Part shown: one piece after another, positions 16,699 through 24,058 of the stretch
Numbering within the stretch: position 1 is the stretch's first letter
How the letters are laid out: each line of letters opens with the position of its first letter
IMG/VR virus record: IMGVR_UViG_3300037537_001252
Coordinates: 1 to 36,570 of that record
DNA: 36,570 bases
Origin: a virus
Reading direction: 5' to 3' (one strand)
Program-made: the position numbers and the translations under genes
Notes under the pieces: model-generated
What the model was told of the DNA's origin: nothing
Seen by the model: only the letters and a program-made list of their open reading frames with translations
The model's database searches: none

Positions 16699-17416
16699 AA
16701 ATAAAATCACCTTCTATGCCTTGATTATAATAAGTAAGAAAATAATTTGCTATTGCTCTATGTCCAAATTTATTGGGATGAAAATCATCCTCACTTATAT
16801 GATACTCATTACGATTTTCATAGTCTATAATATCCAATATTTTAGGTATTGGTCCCTGCCAATATTGATTATTTTTACAAATATCAGAAAATTTTGATAA
16901 ATTAAAAATATCATAAGGTGCATTATATCCTTCTTTTTTAAATCTTTCCAATTTTCCTATTTGTAAAGGACTAATACCTTGACCACAAAGATATTCTATA
17001 CCCTTCGATTTACATAACTGTTTAGCCATATAAAACATTCTCAAATTTAAATTCACAACTTTTTTTAATGAAAAATGCTTATATGCAAATCCATGCGGAA
17101 GACCTCTTTCATATTCATGCATCATTCTCATAATTAAAGAAGAAGTCATATCTTTTGAATCTGTTTCAAAAAAACTTTGTCTGTCCCATCCAGTCCATAA
17201 AATACATACATCAGTTATATCAGAATATTCATATAGATAATCATATAAAAGATAAAAAATCTTCTCATTTCCTACCGCAATTTCTCCTAAATTTACTACC
17301 TCAATTTCCAATTCTTCACCTAAAACTGAGGGCCATCTTAAAAAATTAAGATCAGTCCTATAGTTATTATCTGTATAACTACATCCTAAGCATAATAATT
17401 TTTTACTCTTTCGCAT
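16691..17416 (-). CDS. SGNH hydrolase-like protein (copy 1 of 3)
   Basis: A 241-residue protein with LGCSYTDN (10-17), in which S13 is the likely nucleophile of block I, and a C-terminal DDFHPNKFGH giving the D-x-x-H dyad of block V. Members are esterases or deacylases, or act as O-acetyltransferases in glycan decoration. The ATG at 17416 is chosen because the motif then begins near residue 10 and a GGGAG lies upstream; the ATG at 17434 would add six residues. The protein ends in G-D-F-I-Y-E, and the other two SGNH proteins here also end in G-x-F-I-Y-(D/E). It overlaps the radical SAM gene by about 30 bases. Confidence 0.75.
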   Translation of the reverse strand: MRKSKKLLCLGCSYTDNNYRTDLNFLRWPSVLGEELEIEVVNLGEIAVGNEKIFYLLYDYLYEYSDITDVCILWTGWDRQSFFETDSKDMTSSLIMRMMHEYERGLPHGFAYKHFSLKKVVNLNLRMFYMAKQLCKSKGIEYLCGQGISPLQIGKLERFKKEGYNAPYDIFNLSKFSDICKNNQYWQGPIPKILDIIDYENRNEYHISEDDFHPNKFGHRAIANYFLTYYNQGIEGDFIYE

Positions 17417-18576
17417 GTATGAGCTAACTCCCATATTTCAGGATTAACATCTGAAAATTTTCTTTTTTGATATTCATCTAACTGCTTCATTGATTTTACA
17501 AATTCTAACAATTTATTTTCAGACTGTTCTTCATCTAATATTATTGTATTGAAATCATGTACATCATCATATGTCTGTTCAAGACCCATAAAATATATAA
17601 TATTTGATTTTTTAGGTAGGTTTATTTTCCATTGTTTTCTCATATCTAAAGGCACCATATTAGATTTTAAATAACTGGGCCAAAACAAAGAATAACAAGT
17701 TTGAGGTGTATCATATTGTCTAGAAAATTCTAAAATATTCTGCAATTTATTAATATTCATTATATTAACGGTAGTAACTAATTTAACAACATAATCTGTT
17801 TTTAAGAATTTTTCAATATTTTTTACTATCATTTTCCAAGGAGCGCCAAATCTCATAACTTCTGCTAACTCTTCAATAGCATCTATACTTATATCTAGAT
17901 AAACTTTTTTACATTTATTCAACAACCGCAATAATTCGTCATCTGGAAAAACACTACCATTAGTAGTAATCTTTAAATAAATATTTTTTAAATCTAATTT
18001 ATTTAAAAACCATTTCAAATTTCGACTCAAAAACGGCTCTCCACCAACTATAGCAACTCTTTTTAAATTCGATAAATCAGAATTTTCTAATAATATCTTT
18101 ATTTTTTTAGAATAGTTATTAATAGACAACGGTTCATAATGATCATGTTCGAATTCTTTCAATTTCTGTATAACACTTGTTGCTTTATTCCATGTTGAAC
18201 TGATTCCTGGTCTACAAGTTCTACACATAAAATTACAACTAAAATCTAATGAAATTTCTAAATCTTCTATAAGTTGTATTTGATGATTTTTTAAACACAA
18301 ATCATTATAATATTCTCTTTTACTTGAATATCCTATTCTTTCAGCATTCCAGCAATTTTTACATCCTTCATACTTCACTCCTTCCGAAAACATTTCTCGT
18401 AAATCATACCATCTGTAAGATTTTAATAATCCACTTAATGTATTTACAGAATTTAAATTAACTTGATCCCAATGAGGTTCTACGGAAGTGTCAAAATGAC
18501 AACAAGGAGATATCTTACCTTCGGGTTGGGTAATAGATAAATGATTTTGTTGATATGTACATACTAACTTTTCCAT
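17386..18576 (-). CDS. Radical SAM protein with N-terminal twitch-like domain
   Basis: A 396-residue protein. The N-terminal cysteine module is C6, CC at 25-26 and CKNC at 72-75. The radical SAM motif is CNFMCRTC (C114, C118, C121), with GGEPFL and TTNGS further on and an S-I-D strand after it. It aligns by eye with the proteins at 1-754 and 23207-24058, including the G-G-E-P-F/L and S-I-D-x-x-x-E/D-L segments. The C-terminal 100 residues are helical and polar with one cysteine pair region (H-T-C-E-R). It follows the minimal ANL gene with a 13-base overlap. Substrate unknown. Confidence 0.88.
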   Translation of the reverse strand: MEKLVCTYQQNHLSITQPEGKISPCCHFDTSVEPHWDQVNLNSVNTLSGLLKSYRWYDLREMFSEGVKYEGCKNCWNAERIGYSSKREYYNDLCLKNHQIQLIEDLEISLDFSCNFMCRTCRPGISSTWNKATSVIQKLKEFEHDHYEPLSINNYSKKIKILLENSDLSNLKRVAIVGGEPFLSRNLKWFLNKLDLKNIYLKITTNGSVFPDDELLRLLNKCKKVYLDISIDAIEELAEVMRFGAPWKMIVKNIEKFLKTDYVVKLVTTVNIMNINKLQNILEFSRQYDTPQTCYSLFWPSYLKSNMVPLDMRKQWKINLPKKSNIIYFMGLEQTYDDVHDFNTIILDEEQSENKLLEFVKSMKQLDEYQKRKFSDVNPEIWELAHTCERVKNYYA

Positions 18577-19172
18577 GTTTCTTTTTGTATTAATCTACCA
18601 ATACATCGATCATGTTCAAATTTATCTTCTGTATCAAACCCATCAACTATTAATGAATCTTGATATTCCAAATAGTATGGAGTATCTTTAAAATCAAACA
18701 TTGTATTATTTGACATCACCACCGGAGGTATGCTTTCAGTAGACCCATAAATATTCCAAATATTTTTAGCCCCTGTGGATTTCATTTGTTGAATATCTAA
18801 ATCTGTAATAGGAGCAGATCCTGTACTGAAATTTCTAATAAAATCCAAGTTTGGTTTTTTTCGTTTATATAACGTTCTAAAAGTTCCTATTGCTAAAGTC
18901 AAAATGGTTGGTCTCAATTCCTCTACCATATCCCAAAATTTAAAAGGTTCCATCTTAACATTTATTACTTCACATCCAGATATTTGAGCAGGAATAATAC
19001 AAAAAGCCCAATTTGCTATAGTCCAAGCAGGAAAGGGATTTAAAATTATATCTTCAGGAGTTAATTTCCACTTATTACATAAAAACTGTGCTGGCTTATA
19101 AAAATCCTTTTCAAGATGAGTAATACATTTTTGTTTTCCTGTAGTTCCACTGGTAAATAATGTTATTTTCAT
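18564..19172 (-). CDS. Minimal adenylate-forming (ANL/AMP-binding) domain protein
   Basis: A 202-residue protein with LFTSGTTGKQK (5-15), the ATP-phosphate loop (A3) of acyl-CoA synthetases and NRPS adenylation domains, and IYGSTE (141-146), the A5 motif that contacts the adenine ring. Normal family members are 450-600 residues with an upstream half and a mobile C-terminal domain bearing a catalytic lysine; both are missing here. The order of strands and helices between the motifs is normal, so it is a compact core rather than random decay. The ATG at 19170-19172 follows GGAGA closely and overlaps the stop upstream as ATGA; a TTG nine bases earlier is less likely. It could activate a carboxylate for the GNAT-like neighbour. 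Confidence 0.8.
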   Translation of the reverse strand: MKITLFTSGTTGKQKCITHLEKDFYKPAQFLCNKWKLTPEDIILNPFPAWTIANWAFCIIPAQISGCEVINVKMEPFKFWDMVEELRPTILTLAIGTFRTLYKRKKPNLDFIRNFSTGSAPITDLDIQQMKSTGAKNIWNIYGSTESIPPVVMSNNTMFDFKDTPYYLEYQDSLIVDGFDTEDKFEHDRCIGRLIQKETWKS

Positions 19173-19627
19173 ATTCTCCAAATCTCTTGATCTTCACCAT
19201 AGACTTCTTGAGTTCTTATATATGTACTTCCAGGCCACCCTCTTCCTGTATGCACCCATTTCCTTAATCTATTGCTTTTAGCACCAGTATTGTTTGATGT
19301 ATTGAGAGTAAAATAAAAAATAGACTTATCATGAATATTATTAATATAATCCATTTGAGCATATGCTTGAGTCTTATTTAAAATTTTATTTGAGACACCA
19401 GGTAAAGTTGCTCCTCTGAACATTACTCTATATCCGTCTAAAAACTCATGAACACCGCTCAATGAAACTATCCTATCATCAATGAAATGACCAAACCAAA
19501 TTGCTTTATTCCATTTCATTGATTCTAATGATTGATTATTTACATAATTCAACTTTTTACACTTTATACAAAATTCATGAACCTGAAAAAGATGTTCATC
19601 TGTCAATTGTATTGGTTCTGCTATCAT
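19169..19627 (-). CDS. GNAT-like acyltransferase (tentative)
   Basis: A 152-residue protein. Strands WFGHFIDDRIVSLSGV and a following R-V-M-F-R-G-A-T-L-P segment resemble the central beta strands of GNAT acyltransferases, and FYFTLNTSNNTGAKSNRL resembles the late strand and N-x-x-A/S helix of that fold. The usual Q/R-x-x-G-x-G/A acyl-CoA loop is not clear. It overlaps the halogenase-like gene by 32 bases and the adenylating-domain gene by 4 bases, so it could transfer the activated acyl group to an amine. That role is inference, and the protein may instead be an unrelated small enzyme. Confidence 0.5.
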   Translation of the reverse strand: MIAEPIQLTDEHLFQVHEFCIKCKKLNYVNNQSLESMKWNKAIWFGHFIDDRIVSLSGVHEFLDGYRVMFRGATLPGVSNKILNKTQAYAQMDYINNIHDKSIFYFTLNTSNNTGAKSNRLRKWVHTGRGWPGSTYIRTQEVYGEDQEIWRI

Positions 19628-20633
19628 AAGGAATGCCGCTTACTTTAGAAAGTAAATTATATGAAAAATCAGTAAAAATATAATCAAATTTATATTTTGG
19701 AATAACAGAAACTTTTTCAAAAGTCTTCCAATATTCAGTATGATTATTCTTAGAGGTTAGAAAAAATAACTCCAAAAAATCATGTATATGAGCCACATAT
19801 CGTTGCCATGCTCTGTTAAATATTTGGCTTCCCTTCTTTTTATTTTTACATCTTTCAAAATGTTCTAATTCCCAACAAATATTATATAACCCAGTTGCTT
19901 CTAGGGGTTCTATAAATCCACTTGACAATCCCACAAAAACTTCATTATCTTCCCAAGGTTCTTTTAAATAAAAATTTCTATATTCTAAAAACATAATATC
20001 TTTCTCTTTCATCTTACCAGGAGATTTTTTCAAAAATTCTTCTACTGCTTTATCATCTGTAATAAGGTCAGAATCGAACACATATCCATTTCCGCTTCTA
20101 CTTGAAAGATTAACATTCCACATCCAACCATAATCCATTGCATAAGTTCTAGAATAAGTTAAATATTCTGTAATTCCGGGACCAAACATGGCTCTATTGT
20201 TTCTTAAATTATGATAAACAATTTTATCACTGGATATATTTTTTCTAAATCCAGTACAATTTATTATAATATCTGGTTCTTCAGTAAAATTAGACAATCT
20301 TGATGAACACTTTTCTTCTAAAAGGTCAGGAAGTTTTAATGCATTTAAATGATATGCTCGTTTGACATTTCCAGTAAAAGGATGAAACCAGTTTGTATTA
20401 TGCCAATTATTATGTTGTATATTGCTTTTAACTATCCCATCACATTTTGTAATAACTTCATTTTCTGTTATTCCCATTTGTTCTAAAAACATTAAAAATC
20501 CAGGAATTGTAGATTCACCAACACCAATTGTTTTAGAATTTTTAGGAACTTCTATTTTGACTTCATTAAATAGTGATAAATAACATGCCGATAACCAACC
20601 CGCACTACCTCCACCCTTTATTAAAATTTTCAT
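19596..20633 (-). CDS. Flavin-dependent tryptophan-halogenase-like protein
   Basis: A 345-residue protein. GGGSAG (7-12) is the FAD-binding turn, GVGESTIP (37-44) is the second hallmark of tryptophan halogenases, and K69 in IVKSNIQHNNW fits the conserved lysine that carries the active halogenating species. GLSSGFIEPLEATG (235-248) is the family's chloride/FAD signature, with E245 at the place of the catalytic glutamate. The W-x-W-x-I-P motif is changed to W170-M-W172-N-V-N. The family is usually about 500-540 residues; the substrate-binding C-terminal part is reduced here. It may halogenate indole or phenol compounds or act as another flavin oxidase. It has a 4-base overlap with the carbamoyltransferase gene. 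Confidence 0.87.
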   Translation of the reverse strand: MKILIKGGGSAGWLSACYLSLFNEVKIEVPKNSKTIGVGESTIPGFLMFLEQMGITENEVITKCDGIVKSNIQHNNWHNTNWFHPFTGNVKRAYHLNALKLPDLLEEKCSSRLSNFTEEPDIIINCTGFRKNISSDKIVYHNLRNNRAMFGPGITEYLTYSRTYAMDYGWMWNVNLSSRSGNGYVFDSDLITDDKAVEEFLKKSPGKMKEKDIMFLEYRNFYLKEPWEDNEVFVGLSSGFIEPLEATGLYNICWELEHFERCKNKKKGSQIFNRAWQRYVAHIHDFLELFFLTSKNNHTEYWKTFEKVSVIPKYKFDYIFTDFSYNLLSKVSGIPYDSRTNTIDR

Positions 20634-21994
20634 AATACCTTTACACCCGTCTTTAATTCAAAAATTTTAGCATCTTTTTCTGTATTTACAATAGGTTCTC
20701 CTTTTACATTCAATGATGTGTTTAATAACATAGAACACCCTGTTTCTTTTTTCCACTCTTCTAGTAAAGTTCTGTGTGGTTCCTCAGACACTTCTTGTAC
20801 TCTTGATGTACCGTCAAGATGTATTATACTTGGATATTTCTCTTTTGTTTCATTTTTTGCTTTACGAATCGTATTCATAAATGGTGATGGAATGCCTTCT
20901 TCAAAATAACTATTCACATCTTCTTTCAAAATCATTGGCGCAAATGGTCTAAATTTTTCACGACCTTTAACCATATTCACTCTATCTTTCATATCAAGAA
21001 GAGAAGGATCAGCAAGAAATGATCTATTACCCAATGCTCTTGGTCCAAATTCTGCTTTTCCTTTTGCTACACCAACTATTCCCGTTTCTTTCAATTCTTT
21101 AATAATCTCTGTGACAGGATATTTACCAGATATCTCGTATCCAAGATATGGATTTGCTTTTATTTTATGATCTAAAGCACACCCAATAGCAGACCCGCCA
21201 TCACCTGGGTTGCAAGGTATGAATGTGTTATATTTCGTGAGAAAACGATTTGCAGATACGTTTAAAGCACACCCTCCAACAAAAACAAGATTTTCACCAT
21301 CAATTTCAGCTATAATTTTTTGAAACTCTTCTTCATATATGTCTTGTGCAATAGCGGCTATCTCAAACGTATTGATATTTCCCTCTATATCTATTCCTTG
21401 ATGAAAATTTTCACCAACATCCCACATTGATTTAATATATTGATAATCATGTATATTATAGTCTTTTACAACTGCTGATGCTCCCATCAAAATATATTCT
21501 TCTTCATTTGGCTTCCAACCAGCCCTCTGAGTCATTGCGGAATAAAACAAACCAAGTGATTTAGGATAATCCCATTTTTTAATTAATGTAAAATCATCAT
21601 CTTTTACTTTCCATTGAGTCATTGTATTCCACTCACCAATGGCATCTATTACTAAAACTGTACAATCTATAAAAGGAGATGTATAATATCCATATCGAGC
21701 ATGGGATTTATGATGATTACAATATATAACAGGATATTTAAAATTCAAATCACCAAGAGGTTTCTGTCCTGCATGTTTTCTTCGTTCAGCTTTAAGATTT
21801 AAATCTTCATAAAAATATACTATTTCAGGAACACCCCAGTTATTCTCTGCAAATTCTATCAAATTATCTGGAATGATAGAATCATTTTTCTTTCTGGACC
21901 ATCGTTCTGCATCAGAAGCAAATACCAGTTCATCATCTACAAAAACTGCTAATGCTCCATCATGAGAACCAAATGTTGTTCCCCATTTTATCAT
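20630..21994 (-). CDS. O-carbamoyltransferase (NodU/CmcH/TobZ family)
   Basis: A 454-residue protein. HHKSHA (94-99) and the N-terminal strand G-S-H-D-G-A match the Kae1/YgjD-like domain that makes carbamoyl adenylate, with VGGCALN as the next conserved turn. The C-terminal domain has FGPRALGNRS, REKFRPFAP and LNTSLNVKGEPI, the three most typical strings of the family. It is somewhat shorter than TobZ-type enzymes (about 570) but all blocks are present. Members carbamoylate hydroxyl groups on antibiotics and sugars using carbamoyl phosphate and ATP. It lies between a DegT aminotransferase gene and the halogenase-like gene, with 4-base overlaps on both sides. Confidence 0.93.
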   Translation of the reverse strand: MIKWGTTFGSHDGALAVFVDDELVFASDAERWSRKKNDSIIPDNLIEFAENNWGVPEIVYFYEDLNLKAERRKHAGQKPLGDLNFKYPVIYCNHHKSHARYGYYTSPFIDCTVLVIDAIGEWNTMTQWKVKDDDFTLIKKWDYPKSLGLFYSAMTQRAGWKPNEEEYILMGASAVVKDYNIHDYQYIKSMWDVGENFHQGIDIEGNINTFEIAAIAQDIYEEEFQKIIAEIDGENLVFVGGCALNVSANRFLTKYNTFIPCNPGDGGSAIGCALDHKIKANPYLGYEISGKYPVTEIIKELKETGIVGVAKGKAEFGPRALGNRSFLADPSLLDMKDRVNMVKGREKFRPFAPMILKEDVNSYFEEGIPSPFMNTIRKAKNETKEKYPSIIHLDGTSRVQEVSEEPHRTLLEEWKKETGCSMLLNTSLNVKGEPIVNTEKDAKIFELKTGVKVL

Positions 21995-22581
21995 ATATGA
22001 CTCACATCATCATAATTTTTATTAGTTGCAATTGGTTCATGTTTAGTTCCTTTTAATTTACGTAAATTTTCTAAACCCATAATTGCCGTTTCAGGTGACA
22101 TGTAATAATGATATCCACACAAAGTTGGTTTATCATCTTTCATCATTTTATTTTTATCACGACCATCATATATCATAAGTCTTGCCCATTCTTCAAACTC
22201 TTTGTCATCCGTCAAAATCATACCACCCCGTATTGTAGATAAAGTTTTGCGATGATGAAAACTCAGACAATGATAATCTTCTTTAGTATATGTTTTTTCT
22301 GAAAAATGACAAGCAGAATCAACTGTCATGGATCCAAATATATTATATGATCCTTCCCAAGCCTCATCATAATAATAAATTTTCAATCCTAAATGTCTGC
22401 ATGTCTGTGGCACACTAATATAAGTTTGACTAGGAAGCCCAACTTTTTTCAAGCCATGTTGTTCTTTTTGCCATAAAAGAGAAATGAAAATTGCATGAGT
22501 ACAACAATCTGTAGCAATGCCATAAGGCGCCCCAACAATTTCTTTAATTGTATTTTCAAATGTTGTTACGTAGTTCCACAT
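21991..22581 (-). CDS. Short DegT/DnrJ/EryC1/StrS-type aminotransferase
   Basis: A 196-residue protein matching the PLP-binding half of the DegT family. G-I-A-T-D-C-C-T-H-A near residue 21-30 is the phosphate loop, D88 in TVDSACHF takes the place of the pyridine-nitrogen aspartate, and K112 in SFHHRKTLSTIRGGM is the Schiff-base lysine before the G-G turn. Full-length members are about 370 residues; the C-terminal substrate domain is nearly absent here. The stop at 21991 is clean and no second half is seen downstream. It may work as a compact enzyme or as part of a complex. Typical products are amino sugars. Its start overlaps the upstream stop by one base (TAATG). Confidence 0.78.
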   Translation of the reverse strand: MWNYVTTFENTIKEIVGAPYGIATDCCTHAIFISLLWQKEQHGLKKVGLPSQTYISVPQTCRHLGLKIYYYDEAWEGSYNIFGSMTVDSACHFSEKTYTKEDYHCLSFHHRKTLSTIRGGMILTDDKEFEEWARLMIYDGRDKNKMMKDDKPTLCGYHYYMSPETAIMGLENLRKLKGTKHEPIATNKNYDDVSHI

Positions 22582-23210
22582 TACGAGTTTGTTGACATTT
22601 GTTTTTCTGGATTATACCATTGTTTATTCTTATCCATCCAATACAAAGATTGATGAGGATTTGGGGGTTCAACTGCTTCAGTTGTATAATAAAATTGTCT
22701 AACTGAATATCGTTTACCAGATGTAATTGGTTTCACTCCATGTGAAAAGGTTTCACTATGTTGAGTAAGCATCGCTGAATTGTGTTTGGGCTCTTCGGAA
22801 AATAATTCCACTTCTTTATTTTCATCTAATACATGATATTCCCCTCCTTCACATTCTCCCACATAAACTAATAAATTAACTGCACGATGTGCTTTGATTC
22901 TACTGTTCCAATTAAAATCTATATGAGCATCAAGCATATCATCTTTTTTCATTAATGAAACACCTTCACCTGTACCATAAGCATCAATAACCAAGCCACC
23001 TAGACCCGATTCTTTTTCAACCCATTCTATACATTTTTTAGAATGTAGATATTGTCTTATTTTATTGATAAATTGACCTTCTCCATAATACTCTTTCATA
23101 TGACTATTGTTACGTACAAAATCTTCCCATGCGTAGGTTGTTAGGGTTTCTAATTCCCTTAGTAAAAAAAGATCAAGATTGTCTTTTAAAAAATTGTCGT
23201 AATATTTCAT
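22581..23210 (-). CDS. Prolyl 4-hydroxylase-like 2OG-Fe(II) oxygenase
   Basis: A 209-residue protein with H96-I-D98 in LDAHIDFNWN, the strand RAVNLLVYVG, a GGEYHV strand, H157 in FSHGV and R167/R171 in KRYSVRQFYY. This is the usual HxD...H...R order of the prolyl hydroxylase-like group, which also includes many phage proteins. The iron ligands and 2OG-binding arginine are all present. The N-terminal 90 residues are helical, as in related phage oxygenases. It is joined to a radical SAM gene upstream by a 4-base overlap and to the DegT gene by a 1-base overlap. The substrate may be a small molecule or a protein residue. Confidence 0.83.
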   Translation of the reverse strand: MKYYDNFLKDNLDLFLLRELETLTTYAWEDFVRNNSHMKEYYGEGQFINKIRQYLHSKKCIEWVEKESGLGGLVIDAYGTGEGVSLMKKDDMLDAHIDFNWNSRIKAHRAVNLLVYVGECEGGEYHVLDENKEVELFSEEPKHNSAMLTQHSETFSHGVKPITSGKRYSVRQFYYTTEAVEPPNPHQSLYWMDKNKQWYNPEKQMSTNS

Positions 23211-24058
23211 ATTGGATAAACAAAATATTGATTAAAGTTATTTTCTATTATATGTCTGTCTTCTTCACTAATTTTTAATTTTTCAGGATATGTAAGTAGA
23301 TTCACTTGCCACTCACGATCACCTATCCATTCTTTCAATTTATGAAGACCCTGTACATTATTTTTGTGTACAACTGTATTTATTGTAACAGTCCACTCGG
23401 TTTCCAACTGTTCAACCGTTTCTACAATTGTTGTCCAGTCGGATCCTTCTCTTATTTTATCATTCAAATCTCCATATCCATCAATACTGACAAAAAATTT
23501 AACATGTTTACATTCACGCCAAAGTTTTTTCCATTCATCATCAGGTTTGAACATACCATTTGTAATGATAGTAAGGTCTAAGTCTTCACGTTCAATTTTT
23601 TCAAGAAGTTTTAAATATCGTTTATTCATCAAAGGTTCGCCACCAAGAAACACAAGTTTATCTAAATTAGGAATATTATATAATGTTTTTGTGGTTATAG
23701 TATTACCTGTAAATTGATTTGACCACGCCGCACCACACGGTTCACATTTCAAATTGCATATGTTATCTAATCCAACCCAAAGATTTTTTAATTTTATTTC
23801 ATTACAATTATATTGTTCATTAAAATATTGTCTTGTTGATTTTATACCATTATCTTCCTGATCCCAACATTTTGAACATTCTGATATACGTTCTTTCTGA
23901 AAACGTTCACGCAATTCTACATATTCTTTTGAGTGTAATATATTATCCACATCACCATCAAATATAGATATTTGTTTTTTAAACCTACAACATGGATATA
24001 TTTTTCCTCCATTTCTTATGTTTGTATGATTATATAATGCAGAGCATTGATGAGTCAT
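23207..24058 (-). CDS. Radical SAM protein with N-terminal twitch-like domain
   Basis: A 283-residue protein, the shortest complete one of its type here. The N-terminal module is C5, CC at 23-24 and CSKC at 61-64. The radical SAM motif is CNLKCEPC (C101, C105, C108), followed by GGEPLM, ITNG and S-I-D-G-Y-G-D-L. It closely resembles the truncated protein at 1-754 in all of these blocks. It has almost no C-terminal extension after the core. It has 4-base overlaps with the B12-type radical SAM gene upstream and with the oxygenase gene downstream. Substrate unknown. Confidence 0.88.
   Translation of the reverse strand: MTHQCSALYNHTNIRNGGKIYPCCRFKKQISIFDGDVDNILHSKEYVELRERFQKERISECSKCWDQEDNGIKSTRQYFNEQYNCNEIKLKNLWVGLDNICNLKCEPCGAAWSNQFTGNTITTKTLYNIPNLDKLVFLGGEPLMNKRYLKLLEKIEREDLDLTIITNGMFKPDDEWKKLWRECKHVKFFVSIDGYGDLNDKIREGSDWTTIVETVEQLETEWTVTINTVVHKNNVQGLHKLKEWIGDREWQVNLLTYPEKLKISEEDRHIIENNFNQYFVYPI

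Noticed and set aside
15976-16700. Long open frames on the plus strand across the MORN gene and similar plus-strand frames elsewhere
   Set aside because: They are antisense shadows of real minus-strand genes, rich in Phe, Ile and Ser, without motifs or ribosome binding sites.
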